Below, piece after piece: positions 33,461 through 41,822 of a stretch of DNA of 64,000 nt. The first letter of the stretch is position 1. Each line of letters begins with the position of its first letter. This DNA comes from Flavobacterium sp. N1994 (GTDB taxonomy: Bacteria > Bacteroidota > Bacteroidia > Flavobacteriales > Flavobacteriaceae). The translations under genes were made by a program, and so were the position numbers. The notes beneath the pieces are model-generated. The model was not told the DNA's origin, searched no databases, and was given only the letters and a program-made list of their open reading frames with translations. The stretch is from contig NZ_CP109999.1 of the NCBI RefSeq assembly GCF_025947145.1, positions 1,922,001-1,986,000 of the forward strand, written 5' to 3'.

Positions 33461-34069
33461 CTATTTTTTTATGGAATCGTGGCTTTGAGAAGAAATACCA
33501 TTATTCCACAACGTTAGAATATCGGTTGCAACTGCTGCTCCACTTCCTGCTGCAATAGCCAATTGACTTCTCCATCCAGCCAATGTCCCAACTACATAAA
33601 TGCCATCCGTGACTTTGTGGTCTTCGTTTTTTAACTGAATCCGTTGTTTCTCAGCTAATGCTTTTTTGTGTGGTTCAACATAGTGTACTAATCCTTCTAC
33701 ATCAAAAGTGTTAGAATACCCTATTGCAACTACAATATTTTTCGTTTGATAAGAGTTTTTATTGGTTGTAACCGTAAAATTTGGAAATGTCCCCGTCACT
33801 TTCATGACTTTTTCTCCTTCAATTTGGGTTACATGAGGATATAATTCTTGTAGTTGTTCTGTGCTTTCTGCTAACAAATCTGAACCTAGTTTTCCTGGGG
33901 ATACTCCATAAGCATTGTAAAAGATAGCTTCTTGAAGTGAAGATGTTTTTTGGTGTGTGATAATCCCAATTTTTTTATCTTGAACAAACGGTTTTTTATG
34001 AGCCGAACCCAAAACCAAAGCACATGACATGCCCGAAACGCCGCCACCGATTATCAGAACATCAAACAT
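33461..34069 (-). CDS. Small FAD-dependent oxidoreductase, thioredoxin-reductase-like
   Basis: 202 residues with the FAD-binding Rossmann motif FDVLIIGGGVSGMSCAL at the start and the C-terminal FAD segment TDGIYVVGTLAGWRSQLAIAAGSGAAVATDIL. It is shorter than thioredoxin reductase (~310 aa) and lacks both the CxxC redox pair and a full NADPH domain, so it is a reduced flavoprotein of unknown substrate. It precedes no partner except a 65-aa membrane protein 3 bp upstream on the same strand, suggesting a two-gene unit. Confidence 0.85.
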   Translation of the reverse strand: MFDVLIIGGGVSGMSCALVLGSAHKKPFVQDKKIGIITHQKTSSLQEAIFYNAYGVSPGKLGSDLLAESTEQLQELYPHVTQIEGEKVMKVTGTFPNFTVTTNKNSYQTKNIVVAIGYSNTFDVEGLVHYVEPHKKALAEKQRIQLKNEDHKVTDGIYVVGTLAGWRSQLAIAAGSGAAVATDILTLWNNGISSQSHDSIKK

Positions 34070-34072
34070 GGT

Positions 34073-34270
34073 TTAGTTTTTAAGTTTTTCTTCAATTTTT
34101 TTAGACATTCTAAAAATCAGTAGAATAAATAAAGCGCATAAAGAAGCAACAATGCCAATTAATGCCACCATACTATCGCCTTTCATTGGATCCTTATAAT
34201 CTAACATGGTAAAATTGAAAACAACTAACCCAAAAGCAATAACCATCAATATAGTAGTGAAAATTTTCAT
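34073..34270 (-). CDS. Small two-helix membrane protein
   Basis: 65 residues with two hydrophobic helices (FTTILMVIAFGLVVFNFTML and VALIGIVASLCALFILLIFRM) and a basic tail KKIEEKLKN. No family recognised. The 3-bp spacing to the flavoprotein gene supports translation and a joint transcript. Confidence 0.75.
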   Translation of the reverse strand: MKIFTTILMVIAFGLVVFNFTMLDYKDPMKGDSMVALIGIVASLCALFILLIFRMSKKIEEKLKN

Positions 34271-34308
34271 GAAGTGTATTTAGAGGACAAAAATACTAAA
34301 ATTTGGTC

Positions 34309-34884
34309 TTACACAAAGAGTCCTTTAACATTAGCTGCAAATAATTTAACGGCAATGGCTAAAAGGACAATTCCAAAAACTTTTCTAATGATGTTCAACC
34401 CATTCTCACCAAGCATTTTCTCAATTTTTGCAGAAGATTTTAAAACTAAATACACCAAAATAATATTCAGAAATATCGCTATGATAATGTTGATGGAATA
34501 AAATTCTGCTCGCAAAGAAAGTAAAGTTGTCATCGTTCCAGCCCCAGCAACTAGCGGGAATGCTATTGGAACAATAGAGGCAGAAGTGGCTTTATCTTCT
34601 TTATAGAGTCGGATACCTAGAATCATTTCTAAAGCTAAAAAGAACAAAACGAATGAACCAGCTACAGCAAACGAATTAGCATCAATGCCGATTAATTTCA
34701 GTATTTCTTCACCAACAAAAAGAAAGGCAATCATAATTCCAGCCGAAACTAAAGAAGCTTTTCCCGATTGAATATGGCCAAATTTAGCTCTCAAACTAAT
34801 AATCACAGGAATGCTTCCGACGATATCAATCACGGCAAAAAGAACCATGGTAGCAGTGGCTATTTCTCTAAAATTAATGTTCAT
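34309..34884 (-). CDS. MarC family integral membrane protein
   Basis: 191 residues, about six transmembrane helices, with the MarC/UPF0056 pattern: an N-terminal TMVLFAVIDIVGSIPVIISL, a central FALEMILGIRLY-type helix (LVLFFLALEMILGIRLY), and IVPIAFPLVAGAGTMTTLLSL, whose PL(L/V)AGPG-like loop is the family hallmark (here AGAG). The transported substrate is unknown; the old multiple-antibiotic-resistance link has been withdrawn for this family. Confidence 0.9.
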   Translation of the reverse strand: MNINFREIATATMVLFAVIDIVGSIPVIISLRAKFGHIQSGKASLVSAGIMIAFLFVGEEILKLIGIDANSFAVAGSFVLFFLALEMILGIRLYKEDKATSASIVPIAFPLVAGAGTMTTLLSLRAEFYSINIIIAIFLNIILVYLVLKSSAKIEKMLGENGLNIIRKVFGIVLLAIAVKLFAANVKGLFV

Positions 34885-34939
34885 TCCTTTATTTTTTTAC
34901 AAAATTAGGTTTTTAATCGTTTATAATGATTTTAGATTT

Positions 34940-34947
34940 TACCTTTG
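34940..34947 (+). promoter_or_regulatory. -7 box upstream of the DUF3109 gene
   Basis: TACCTTTG, an exact TAnnTTTG match, 101 bp before the ATG. If used, element A3 would lie in the mRNA leader immediately before the start codon. No TTG at the standard distance was found. Confidence 0.4.
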
Positions 34948-35011
34948 CATTGAAAATTGAGCTTTTTGGCTTTTGATCATAGCAAAAAAATTATAATTCA
35001 TTTTTAAAAAT

Positions 35012-35050
35012 CCGTGAAGCCCACTGGGGTTCCTCCTCTTACTATCAAAT
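35012..35050 (+). repeat. Element A, copy A3, overlapping a start codon
   Basis: Stem GAAGCCCACTGGGGTTC (one mispair, G-G) and tail CCTCCTCTTACTATCAAAT. The last two bases of the element are the A and T of the DUF3109 start codon at 35049. Confidence 0.8.
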
Positions 35051-35621
35051 GTTTCAACTAGGAAAAACCATCGTTTCAGAAGATATTCTCGAAAAAGATT
35101 TTGTTTGTAATCTTTCAACTTGTCATGGCGCTTGCTGTGTAGATGGTGATGCGGGGGCTCCTTTAACACAAGAAGAAACTAAAATCTTAGAAGCTATTTA
35201 CCCTAAAGTGAAACCTTTCCTCCGTAAAGAAGGTATTGAAGCTATTGAAAGATTAGGCACTTGGGTAGTGGGAACCGATCAAGATTTGGAAACCCCTCTT
35301 ATTGACAACAAAGATTGTGCTTACGTTATTTTCGATGGCAAAACTGCTCTTTGCGGCATAGAACAAGCCTACAACCAAGGCATTGTAGATTGGAAAAAAC
35401 CAGTTTCTTGTCATTTATATCCAATCCGTGTTAAAGATTTTAGCGAATTTGCTGCCGTCAATTACGACCGTTGGGATATTTGCAATCCTGCTTGTTCTTT
35501 AGGAAAAGAGTTGGAAGTTCCTGTTTATAAATTTGTAAAAGAAGCTTTAATCCGCCGATTTGGACAAGATTGGTATGCCGAACTAGAAAAAGTAGCCGAA
35601 GATTTGAAGAATGGGAAGTGA
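35049..35621 (+). CDS. DUF3109 family Cys-rich protein
   Basis: 190 residues. Conserved cysteines CNLSTCHGACC at ~20-30, CAYVI, CGIEQAY, CHLYPIR and CNPACSLG resemble the YkgJ-type zinc or iron-sulfur cysteine cluster. I recognise the N-terminus FQLGKTIVSEDILEKDFVC as DUF3109, common in Bacteroidota and of unknown function. It is a single gene; element A3 ends inside its start codon. The next feature is a tRNA-Ala with its own promoter. Confidence 0.85.
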   Translation: MFQLGKTIVSEDILEKDFVCNLSTCHGACCVDGDAGAPLTQEETKILEAIYPKVKPFLRKEGIEAIERLGTWVVGTDQDLETPLIDNKDCAYVIFDGKTALCGIEQAYNQGIVDWKKPVSCHLYPIRVKDFSEFAAVNYDRWDICNPACSLGKELEVPVYKFVKEALIRRFGQDWYAELEKVAEDLKNGK

Positions 35622-35655
35622 TTAAAATTTAAAGAAAAATAAAGATGCTTTCTTA

Positions 35656-35687
35656 TTGACTTTTATTTCTATAAAATTATATATTTG
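35656..35687 (+). promoter_or_regulatory. Promoter of tRNA-Ala
   Basis: TTG at 35656-35658, 21 nt, then TATATTTG at 35680-35687. The same motif and spacing occur before the HU gene. The tRNA begins 12 nt later. Confidence 0.7.
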
Positions 35688-35699
35688 TGCAACATTTAT

Positions 35700-35773
35700 G
35701 GGGGATTAGCTCATTTGGCTAGAGCGCTTGCCTGGCAGGCAAGAGGTGGTCGGTTCGAATCCGATATTCTCCA
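35700..35773 (+). tRNA. tRNA-Ala (anticodon GGC)
   Basis: A 74-nt cloverleaf: acceptor GGGGGAT/ATTCTCC, D arm GCTC...GAGC, anticodon stem CTTGC/GCAAG with loop CTGGCAG (anticodon GGC), and T arm with TTCGAAT loop. The G3-U70 wobble pair, the alanine identity element, is present. CCA is not encoded. A terminator follows. Confidence 0.95.
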
Positions 35774-35782
35774 CAATAAAGT

Positions 35783-35812
35783 AAAGCCTTCATTATTGGA
35801 GGCTTTTTTATT
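35783..35812 (+). terminator. Terminator of tRNA-Ala
   Basis: A 9-bp stem AAAGCCTTC/GGAGGCTTT (one G-T pair), 6-nt loop, then a T run, 10 nt after the tRNA. Confidence 0.85.
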
Positions 35813-35830
35813 TAAACAATAGTAATCCAT

Positions 35831-35860
35831 TTGAAAGCGTTTTAAGATTTCTTATCTTTA
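35831..35860 (+). promoter_or_regulatory. Probable promoter of the crotonase gene
   Basis: TTG at 35831-35833, 19 nt, TATCTTTA at 35853-35860 (last base differs from TAnnTTTG), 18 bp before the start codon. Confidence 0.45.
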
Positions 35861-35878
35861 CATTCAAATACAACTATT

Positions 35879-36634
35879 ATGGCTGATACTGGTTCCCTTT
35901 CCATTACTATTGAAAATAAAATTGCTACCATAACCTTTAGTCATTCTGCTAGCAATTCGTTTCCTAGTGATTTATTACACAAACTTACTTCCGAATTAAA
36001 TCAAATTTCTCTCAATGCTGATGTAAATGTTGTGATTTTACAAAGCGAAGGCAAAACGTTTTGTGCAGGTGCTTCTTTTGATGAATTACTTTCGATATCC
36101 GATTTTGAAACAGGAAAGAAATTCTTCTCAGGATTTGCGAATGTGATTAACGCCATGCGGAAATGCTCTAAAATCATCATCGGAAAAGTACAAGGAAAAG
36201 CTGTTGGCGGGGGTGTTGGTTTAATATCAGCATGCGATTTTGCTTATGCTTATCAAGATGCTGCCGTTAAATTATCTGAAATTGCTATTGGAATTGGTCC
36301 GTTTGTAATTGAACCTGCTGTTTCTAGAAAAATTGGGAAAACCGCAATGACAGAACTGACTTTACAACCTACTAATTGGCAATCGGCAGATTGGGCAAAA
36401 GAAAAAGGTTTATATGTAGATCTTTTTGATAGTCAGGCAGAAGTTAGCGAAGCGGTAGATCATTTGGCAACAAAATTAGCCTCTTATAATCCTGAAGCTT
36501 TAGCAGAAATGAAAAAAGTCTTTTGGAAAAATACTGGAAACTGGGACGAGCTTTTATATGAAAGAGCCGCTATTTCAGGTAAATTAGTGCTTTCTGATTT
36601 TACAAAAAAAGCCTTAAACGAATTTAAAAAATAA
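35879..36634 (+). CDS. Enoyl-CoA hydratase/isomerase family protein
   Basis: 251 residues of the crotonase fold. The oxyanion-hole segments are visible as SEGKTFCAGASFDELL and GKVQGKAVGGGVGLISACDFAYAY, followed by KLSEIAIGIGPFVIEPAV. Members hydrate or isomerise acyl-CoA thioesters in fatty-acid or amino-acid breakdown; the exact substrate is not readable, and the second catalytic Glu region is divergent (GPFVIEPAV). A 57-residue membrane-protein ORF starts 5 bp after its stop. Confidence 0.9.
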   Translation: MADTGSLSITIENKIATITFSHSASNSFPSDLLHKLTSELNQISLNADVNVVILQSEGKTFCAGASFDELLSISDFETGKKFFSGFANVINAMRKCSKIIIGKVQGKAVGGGVGLISACDFAYAYQDAAVKLSEIAIGIGPFVIEPAVSRKIGKTAMTELTLQPTNWQSADWAKEKGLYVDLFDSQAEVSEAVDHLATKLASYNPEALAEMKKVFWKNTGNWDELLYERAAISGKLVLSDFTKKALNEFKK

Positions 36635-36639
36635 ACCTC

Positions 36640-36813
36640 ATGAAACTGATTTTGCTTTTGCAACAAGCTAACATCAATGAAAAGATAAAAAATGCTCCTG
36701 ATAATGGGTATTTAATTGGGGTATGGATTGGGTATATTCTCCCATTTATAGTATTGGTTGGTCTTGCTTATTTAATGTATACTCGAGCCAAAAAAAGAGA
36801 AAACGACCTATAG
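36640..36813 (+). CDS. Putative 57-residue single-pass membrane protein
   Basis: A short frame from ATG 36640 to TAG 36813: MKLILLLQQANINEKIKNAP, a hydrophobic helix (GVWIGYILPFIVLVGLAYLMY) and a basic tail TRAKKRENDL. The positive-inside charge pattern, the 5-bp spacing after the crotonase stop and the position just before the queD promoter favour a real gene. No family recognised; a database search for orthologues would settle it. Confidence 0.6.
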   Translation: MKLILLLQQANINEKIKNAPDNGYLIGVWIGYILPFIVLVGLAYLMYTRAKKRENDL

Positions 36814-36824
36814 TAATATTTTAG

Positions 36825-36832
36825 TAAATTTG
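36825..36832 (+). promoter_or_regulatory. -7 box of queD-lpxH
   Basis: TAAATTTG, an exact TAnnTTTG match 19 bp before the queD ATG. No well-spaced TTG. Confidence 0.45.
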
Positions 36833-36851
36833 CCCAGTAAAAACTTCTTTC

Positions 36852-37304
36852 ATGAGTAACATCAGAATCACTAAACAATTTTCATTCGAAACGGGTCATG
36901 CTCTGTATGGGTACGACGGCAAATGCAAAAATGTACACGGACACAGCTATAAATTATCGGTGACTGTTATTGGGAAACCGATTACGGATACTTCGAATGT
37001 GAAATATGGCATGGTGATTGACTTTTCCGATTTGAAGAAAATTGTTAAAGAAGAAATTGTCGATATTTTTGATCATGCTACTGTTTTTAATCAAAATACT
37101 CCTCATATTGAATTGGCTAACGAATTAAAAAGCCGAGGACATCACGTAATTTTGGTAGATTATCAACCTACAAGTGAGAACATGGTGACCGATTTTGCTC
37201 AAAAAATAAAAAGTCGTTTGCCTTTTGAGATCAAATTACATTCTTTAAAACTACAAGAAACCGATACCTCGTTTGCCGAATGGTATGCTTCGGATAACGA
37301 ATAA
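36852..37304 (+). CDS. queD: 6-carboxytetrahydropterin synthase
   Basis: 150 residues of the QueD/PTPS fold, the second step from GTP to queuosine and deazapurines (7,8-dihydroneopterin triphosphate to 6-carboxytetrahydropterin). Zinc ligands H16 (in SFETGHAL) and H29/H31 (in CKNVHGHSY), the catalytic Cys25, and the Glu-containing LHSLKLQETDTSFAEW C-terminus are all present. Length is on the long side but typical of Bacteroidota. Followed after 11 bp by lpxH, so probably one operon; the two functions are unrelated. Confidence 0.92.
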   Translation: MSNIRITKQFSFETGHALYGYDGKCKNVHGHSYKLSVTVIGKPITDTSNVKYGMVIDFSDLKKIVKEEIVDIFDHATVFNQNTPHIELANELKSRGHHVILVDYQPTSENMVTDFAQKIKSRLPFEIKLHSLKLQETDTSFAEWYASDNE

Positions 37305-37315
37305 CCTCAATCTTG

Positions 37316-38068
37316 ATGACAATATCTCCTAACAAAAAAATATACTTTGCTTCTGACCAACACTTTGGTGCGCCTACGCCTGAGCTTAGTTTTCCTAGAG
37401 AACAAAAGTTTGTAGCTTGGCTAGATGAAGTAAAAAAGGATGCTGAATGTATTTTCCTCTTAGGCGATTTATTTGATTTTTGGTTTGAATACAAAACAGT
37501 AGTTCCTAAAGGCTTCGTAAGAGTTTTAGGGAAGCTAGCAGAAATCAGAGACAGCGGCATTCCTATTTATTTCTTTGTTGGGAATCATGATTTGTGGATG
37601 AGCGATTATTTCGAAAAAGAATTGAATATTCCTGTTTACAGAGACAATCAAGAATTTGAATTTAATGGCAAGACCTTCTTAATTGGTCATGGTGATGGCA
37701 AAGGTCCTGGAGACAAAGGCTACAAACGCATGAAGAAAGTATTTACCAATCCGTTTTCAAAATGGTTGTACCGATGGCTGCATCCTGATGTTGGGATGCG
37801 ATTGGCACAATACTTATCGGTAAAAAACAAATTAATCTCGGGCGATGCTGATGTGAAGTTCCTTGGCGAAGATAATGAATGGCTCATCTTATATGCGAAA
37901 CGCAAACTCGAAACCAAACATTACAATTACCTTATTTTTGGTCATCGTCATCTTCCGATGGTAGTATCTGTGGGAGATAACGCTGAGTATGTCAACCTAG
38001 GGGACTGGATAGGCTACTTTACTTATGGTGTTTTTGATGGTACTCAATTCGAGTTAAAGAAGTACTAA
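37316..38068 (+). CDS. lpxH: UDP-2,3-diacylglucosamine diphosphatase
   Basis: A metallophosphoesterase of lipid A synthesis that cleaves UDP-2,3-diacylglucosamine to lipid X. The binuclear-metal motifs are complete: SDQHFG, LGDLFDFWFE, VGNHDLWM, LIGHGDG and the C-terminal FGHRHLP. The LpxH-specific GDKGYKRMKKVFTNP insertion follows the fourth motif. 250 residues from the ATG at 37316; a TTG directly before it is ignored. Peripheral inner-membrane enzyme. Downstream, an array of 21-bp repeats fills the space to the convergent recJ. Confidence 0.9.
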   Translation: MTISPNKKIYFASDQHFGAPTPELSFPREQKFVAWLDEVKKDAECIFLLGDLFDFWFEYKTVVPKGFVRVLGKLAEIRDSGIPIYFFVGNHDLWMSDYFEKELNIPVYRDNQEFEFNGKTFLIGHGDGKGPGDKGYKRMKKVFTNPFSKWLYRWLHPDVGMRLAQYLSVKNKLISGDADVKFLGEDNEWLILYAKRKLETKHYNYLIFGHRHLPMVVSVGDNAEYVNLGDWIGYFTYGVFDGTQFELKKY

Positions 38069-38118
38069 TCCTTTTCTATTATTCTTTACTTTCTATTCTA
38101 TCCAATTGTACTCAATGT

Positions 38119-38328
38119 TTGGATAAAGTAGTAACACTATTTTCAAAAAAAGTAATAAACTTATCAAAACTAGAAACAATATTATATAAACTAGTAGTGA
38201 GCAGTAATACTATAGTAAGTTTTTTGTATAAACTAGTAAGTGTTTTGGATAAAGTCGAATGTAATTTGAATAAACTCGAATGTAATTTGCATGAATACGA
38301 AAGTAACTCGATAAAAAGCGAAAGTATT
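38119..38328 (+). repeat. Array of ten degenerate 21-bp repeats between lpxH and recJ
   Basis: Ten consecutive 21-bp units with consensus TTGnATAAACTnG followed by nAnGTAAT fill the space from 38119 to the recJ stop codon at 38328-38330. Because 21 is a multiple of 3, the plus strand stays open and spells heptads beginning with Leu or a substitute (LDKVVTL, LSKLETI, LYKLVVS, LNKLECN, ...). A TTG lies at the first unit, and the open frame runs on into recJ antisense. Units 7-9 are closest to each other. A related array in inverse orientation is at 59636-59782. Confidence 0.8.
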
Positions 38329-40016
38329 TACTTTAAATCCTTCAAACGTAACTGTACAGTTGTAGTACCATTGAATTCGTTTTCGTCAATGCAATACACA
38401 GCATCGAAGGAGTTTTGATTTTTTACTAAAGAAAGTTTATCGCCTAGTCCGAAGCCAATAGCACCAAAACCTTCGCTTCCATTTTGTTTGACGAATAATT
38501 TCAAATGATCTTCATTGGCACCTATACCTTTGGCATAACCTGAATCTTTTAGTTCTTTAGTCATAAAAACGGGAGTCATATTCTGTGGCCCAAAAGGCTC
38601 AAATTGATTTAAAATCCGAATCAGTTTTTCGTTGATGTCTTTAAGACTTATTTCGGCATCTATCGAAATTTCTGGTATGAGTAAATCAGGATGAATGGTT
38701 TCTTGGACTACTCTTTCAAAAGCTTCTTTGAAGGCAGCGTAATTTTCTTCTTTTAAAGTCATTCCTGCAGCATACATGTGTCCGCCAAATTGTTCCAGAT
38801 GTTCCGCACACGCTTCGAGAGCGTTGTAAATATCAAAATCTTTTACCGAGCGGGCTGAGGCTGCTAATGTATCACCACTTTTGGTAAAAACAATCGTTGG
38901 TCGGTAATGCGTTTCGGTTAATCTTGAAGCAACAATTCCAATAACTCCTTTGTGCCAGTTTTCATTGTAAACTACTGTAGTGAACTTTTCCTGTTCTCCA
39001 TTTTCTTGTATTTGCGACAGTGCTTCTACGGTAATTTGTTTGTCTAAATCTTTTCTATCCGTGTTGTATTGTTCAATTTCGGAAGCGAATTGTTCGGCTT
39101 GGTCTAGATTGTATTCGGTTAATAAGGCTACCGCTTCGTTGCCGTGTTTGATTCTTCCTGCTGCGTTAATTCTGGGAGCGATGATGAATACCACATCTGT
39201 AATCGTTAATACTTTTTTCTTCACATTTTGAATCAAAGCTTTGATGCCTGGGCGTGGTTTTGAATTAATAACTTCTAATCCAAACTTAGCCAACACTCTA
39301 TTTTCTCCTGTCATTGGAACAATATCTGCGGCGATGGCAGTGGCAACTAAATCGAGATAAATTAGTAAATCATCTATGGTTTGGTCTAGGTTTTGCGCTA
39401 AGGCTTGGACTAATTTAAATCCGACGCCACATCCGCATAATTCGTCGTAAGGATAATGGCAATCTTCCCGTTTTGGGTCGAGTACAGCTACTGCTTCGGG
39501 CAACATATCACCAGGTCTGTGATGATCGCAAATAATAAAGTCGATATTTCTATCATTGGCGTAAGCGATGTGTTCAATAGATTTTATACCGCAGTCTAAG
39601 GCTATAATCAAAGTAAATTCGTTGTCTTCGGCAAAGTCGATTCCTTTATAAGAGATGCCATAGCCTTCATCGTAACGGTCGGGAATATAAGTGGCGACAT
39701 TAGGATAAAAACTTCTCAAATAACTCGACACCAAGGAAACAGCAGTAGTCCCGTCGACATCATAATCTCCAAAAACTAAAATGTTTTCACCATTCGCAAT
39801 CGCAGTTTCTATTCGGGTCACCGCTTTATCCATGTCTTTCATAAGATAAGGGTCGTGCAAATCGGCTAAACTGGGACGGAAAAACTGGCGCGCTTCATCA
39901 AACGTTTCAATCCCCCTTTGTACCAAAAGAGTAGCAACTAACTCGTCAACATTGAGTTGAGAAGCTAAGGCTTTTACTTTATCCGAAGAAGGTTTTGGTT
40001 TTAAATTCCAGCGCAT
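38328..40016 (-). CDS. recJ: Single-stranded-DNA-specific exonuclease RecJ
   Basis: 562 residues of the DHH family, a 5'-3' ssDNA exonuclease in recombination and mismatch repair. Motifs in order: [37 protein letters not shown] (DHH), then DHHA1 with [11 protein letters not shown], and a C-terminal OB-like part. Length is normal. The gene is convergent with lpxH and divergent from adenine deaminase. Its last codons abut the 21-bp repeat array. Confidence 0.95.
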   Translation of the reverse strand: MRWNLKPKPSSDKVKALASQLNVDELVATLLVQRGIETFDEARQFFRPSLADLHDPYLMKDMDKAVTRIETAIANGENILVFGDYDVDGTTAVSLVSSYLRSFYPNVATYIPDRYDEGYGISYKGIDFAEDNEFTLIIALDCGIKSIEHIAYANDRNIDFIICDHHRPGDMLPEAVAVLDPKREDCHYPYDELCGCGVGFKLVQALAQNLDQTIDDLLIYLDLVATAIAADIVPMTGENRVLAKFGLEVINSKPRPGIKALIQNVKKKVLTITDVVFIIAPRINAAGRIKHGNEAVALLTEYNLDQAEQFASEIEQYNTDRKDLDKQITVEALSQIQENGEQEKFTTVVYNENWHKGVIGIVASRLTETHYRPTIVFTKSGDTLAASARSVKDFDIYNALEACAEHLEQFGGHMYAAGMTLKEENYAAFKEAFERVVQETIHPDLLIPEISIDAEISLKDINEKLIRILNQFEPFGPQNMTPVFMTKELKDSGYAKGIGANEDHLKLFVKQNGSEGFGAIGFGLGDKLSLVKNQNSFDAVYCIDENEFNGTTTVQLRLKDLK

Positions 40017-40117
40017 GATGAATTACGAATGATTGCAAACAAAAATACGGGAAAGGTGCTTAAAAATAGGCTACTTTTTGTGTATATTTTATACATAAAA
40101 ACCAAAATAATATTTGT

Positions 40118-40125
40118 TACTTTTG
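40118..40125 (+). promoter_or_regulatory. -7 box of the adenine deaminase gene
   Basis: TACTTTTG, an exact TAnnTTTG match 20 bp before the ATG at 40146. It falls inside the longer open frame and so supports the internal start. Confidence 0.5.
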
Positions 40126-40145
40126 GAGTATCAAAGAAATTCAAA

Positions 40146-41768
40146 ATGCAAATTCAAGGTCAGATTGTAGATATTCAAAACAAACGCATTTATTCGGGCG
40201 AAGTTACTGTGGCAAATGGTAAAATCACTTCCATAATAGAGAAAGAACATAACGTCAAAACCTATATTCTTCCTGGTTTTATTGATTCCCATATTCATAT
40301 TGAAAGCTCGATGTTGGTTCCTTCTGAATTTGCAAAATTGGCCGTACTTCATGGCACCGTTGGCACTATTTCTGACCCCCATGAAATTGCAAATGTTTTA
40401 GGGAAAGAAGGTGTGCATTATATGATTGATAACGGGAAAAAAGTGCCGTTGAAGTTTCATTTTGGCGCCCCTTCTTGTGTTCCTGCTACGTTTTTTGAAA
40501 CAGCTGGAGCGGTGATTGATTCAGAACAAATTAAGGAATTAATGGGTTCTCCGGATATTTATTACTTATCGGAAATGATGAATTATCCGGGCGTTTTGTT
40601 TGATGATGAAGAAGTATTGAAAAAAATCGCTTGGGCGAAACATTTCGATAAACCAGTTGATGGTCATGCTCCTGGATTGCGAGGCGAACCGATCAAAAAA
40701 TACATCTCTGCCGGAATTTCAACCGATCATGAATGTTTTACCTATGATGAAGCCGCTGAGAAATTATCGCTGGGAATGAAAGTTCTTATTCGGGAAGGAA
40801 GCGCTGCTAAAAACTTTGAAGCCTTGATTGATTTGCTCCCAGAACATTATGAAAACATGATGTTTTGTTCCGATGATAAGCATCCTGATGATTTGATTGT
40901 GGGCCATATTAATTTGCTTTGTGCTAGAGCTATTGCTAAAGGCATGGATATTTTTAAAGTGTTGCAAGTGGCTTGTGTTAATCCGGTGCATCATTATAAA
41001 ATGAACGTTGGATTATTGAGACCCAATGATGATGCTGATTTTATAGTTGTGGAAGATTTGACAAATTTCAAAGTAAAACAAACTTACATCAACGGAGCAT
41101 TGGTTGCCGAAAACGGACAATCTTTTGTAAAACATGTCGAGTTTGAGAAGCCTAATAACTTCAATACTTCTCCCAAAACCTTAAGTGATTTTGAAGTACC
41201 AAGTGCCGCCAAAACTATTCGTGTGATTGAAGCTTTGGAAGGGCAATTAATTACTAATGAAATTCATCATAGTTCTTTATTGATTAATGGGAAATTAGTC
41301 GCTGATACCGAAAATGACATTTTGAAAATGGCGGTGGTGAATCGTTATCAAGATGCAAAACCAGCAATTGCTTTTATCAAAAACTTTGGATTAAAAAAAG
41401 GAGCCATTGCCAGTTCCGTCGCGCATGATTGTCATAATATTGTGGTAGTGGGCACTTCGGATGAAGAGATTTTAAGTGCTGTAAATTTACTAATTGCCAA
41501 TACTGGTGGAATTTGTGCCGTTAATGGTTCCGATAAAAAATCATTAGCATTACCCGTTGCCGGAATCATGAGTGATCAAAATGGCTGGGAAGCTGGGCGT
41601 TTGTATCAAGAAATTGATGGGATGGCGAAAGAATTAGGTTCTGGTTTAAAAGCTCCGTTTATGACGCTTTCGTTTATGGCTTTACTCGTTATTCCTGATT
41701 TGAAATTATCGGACAAAGGCTTGTTCAGCGGGAATTCGTTTTCGTTTGTGGATTTGGAAGTGAAATAG
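40146..41768 (+). CDS. ade: Adenine deaminase
   Basis: Converts adenine to hypoxanthine in purine salvage. 540 residues from the ATG at 40146 ([20 protein letters not shown]); the frame is open from 40029, but the extra 39 residues are not family-like and span the promoter box. The amidohydrolase motif is [21 protein letters not shown], with [20 protein letters not shown] and [11 protein letters not shown] as further metal and catalytic segments. The C-terminal domain ([32 protein letters not shown]) is characteristic of the Ade family. Confidence 0.94.
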   Translation: MQIQGQIVDIQNKRIYSGEVTVANGKITSIIEKEHNVKTYILPGFIDSHIHIESSMLVPSEFAKLAVLHGTVGTISDPHEIANVLGKEGVHYMIDNGKKVPLKFHFGAPSCVPATFFETAGAVIDSEQIKELMGSPDIYYLSEMMNYPGVLFDDEEVLKKIAWAKHFDKPVDGHAPGLRGEPIKKYISAGISTDHECFTYDEAAEKLSLGMKVLIREGSAAKNFEALIDLLPEHYENMMFCSDDKHPDDLIVGHINLLCARAIAKGMDIFKVLQVACVNPVHHYKMNVGLLRPNDDADFIVVEDLTNFKVKQTYINGALVAENGQSFVKHVEFEKPNNFNTSPKTLSDFEVPSAAKTIRVIEALEGQLITNEIHHSSLLINGKLVADTENDILKMAVVNRYQDAKPAIAFIKNFGLKKGAIASSVAHDCHNIVVVGTSDEEILSAVNLLIANTGGICAVNGSDKKSLALPVAGIMSDQNGWEAGRLYQEIDGMAKELGSGLKAPFMTLSFMALLVIPDLKLSDKGLFSGNSFSFVDLEVK

Positions 41769-41772
41769 AAAA

Positions 41773-41817
41773 AAGACCGCTTTACTGAAAGAGGCAAGAC
41801 CGCTTCGCTCAAAGAAA
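41773..41817. repeat. Imperfect direct repeat between ade and rsmI
   Basis: Two ~22-24-bp copies beginning AAGACCGCTT, with AAAG near each end, in the short gap between the convergent genes. It resembles the terminator stem after rng (AAAAGACCGCC) but has no clear hairpin plus T run. Confidence 0.45.
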
Positions 41818-41822
41818 AATAA

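Noticed and set aside
38119..38328. CRISPR array reading of the 21-bp repeats
   Set aside because: Units are contiguous with no spacers, are degenerate, and no cas genes occur in the window.
38119..38418. Open plus-strand frame of 99 codons overlapping the recJ end as a protein gene
   Set aside because: The frame is a consequence of 21-bp periodic repeats and then runs antisense into recJ; it begins at TTG with no promoter. Reported as a repeat array, with coding left open.
40029..40145. Longer adenine deaminase start at 40029
   Set aside because: The extra 39 residues are not family-like and cover the TACTTTTG promoter box; ATG 40146 gives the normal N-terminus.
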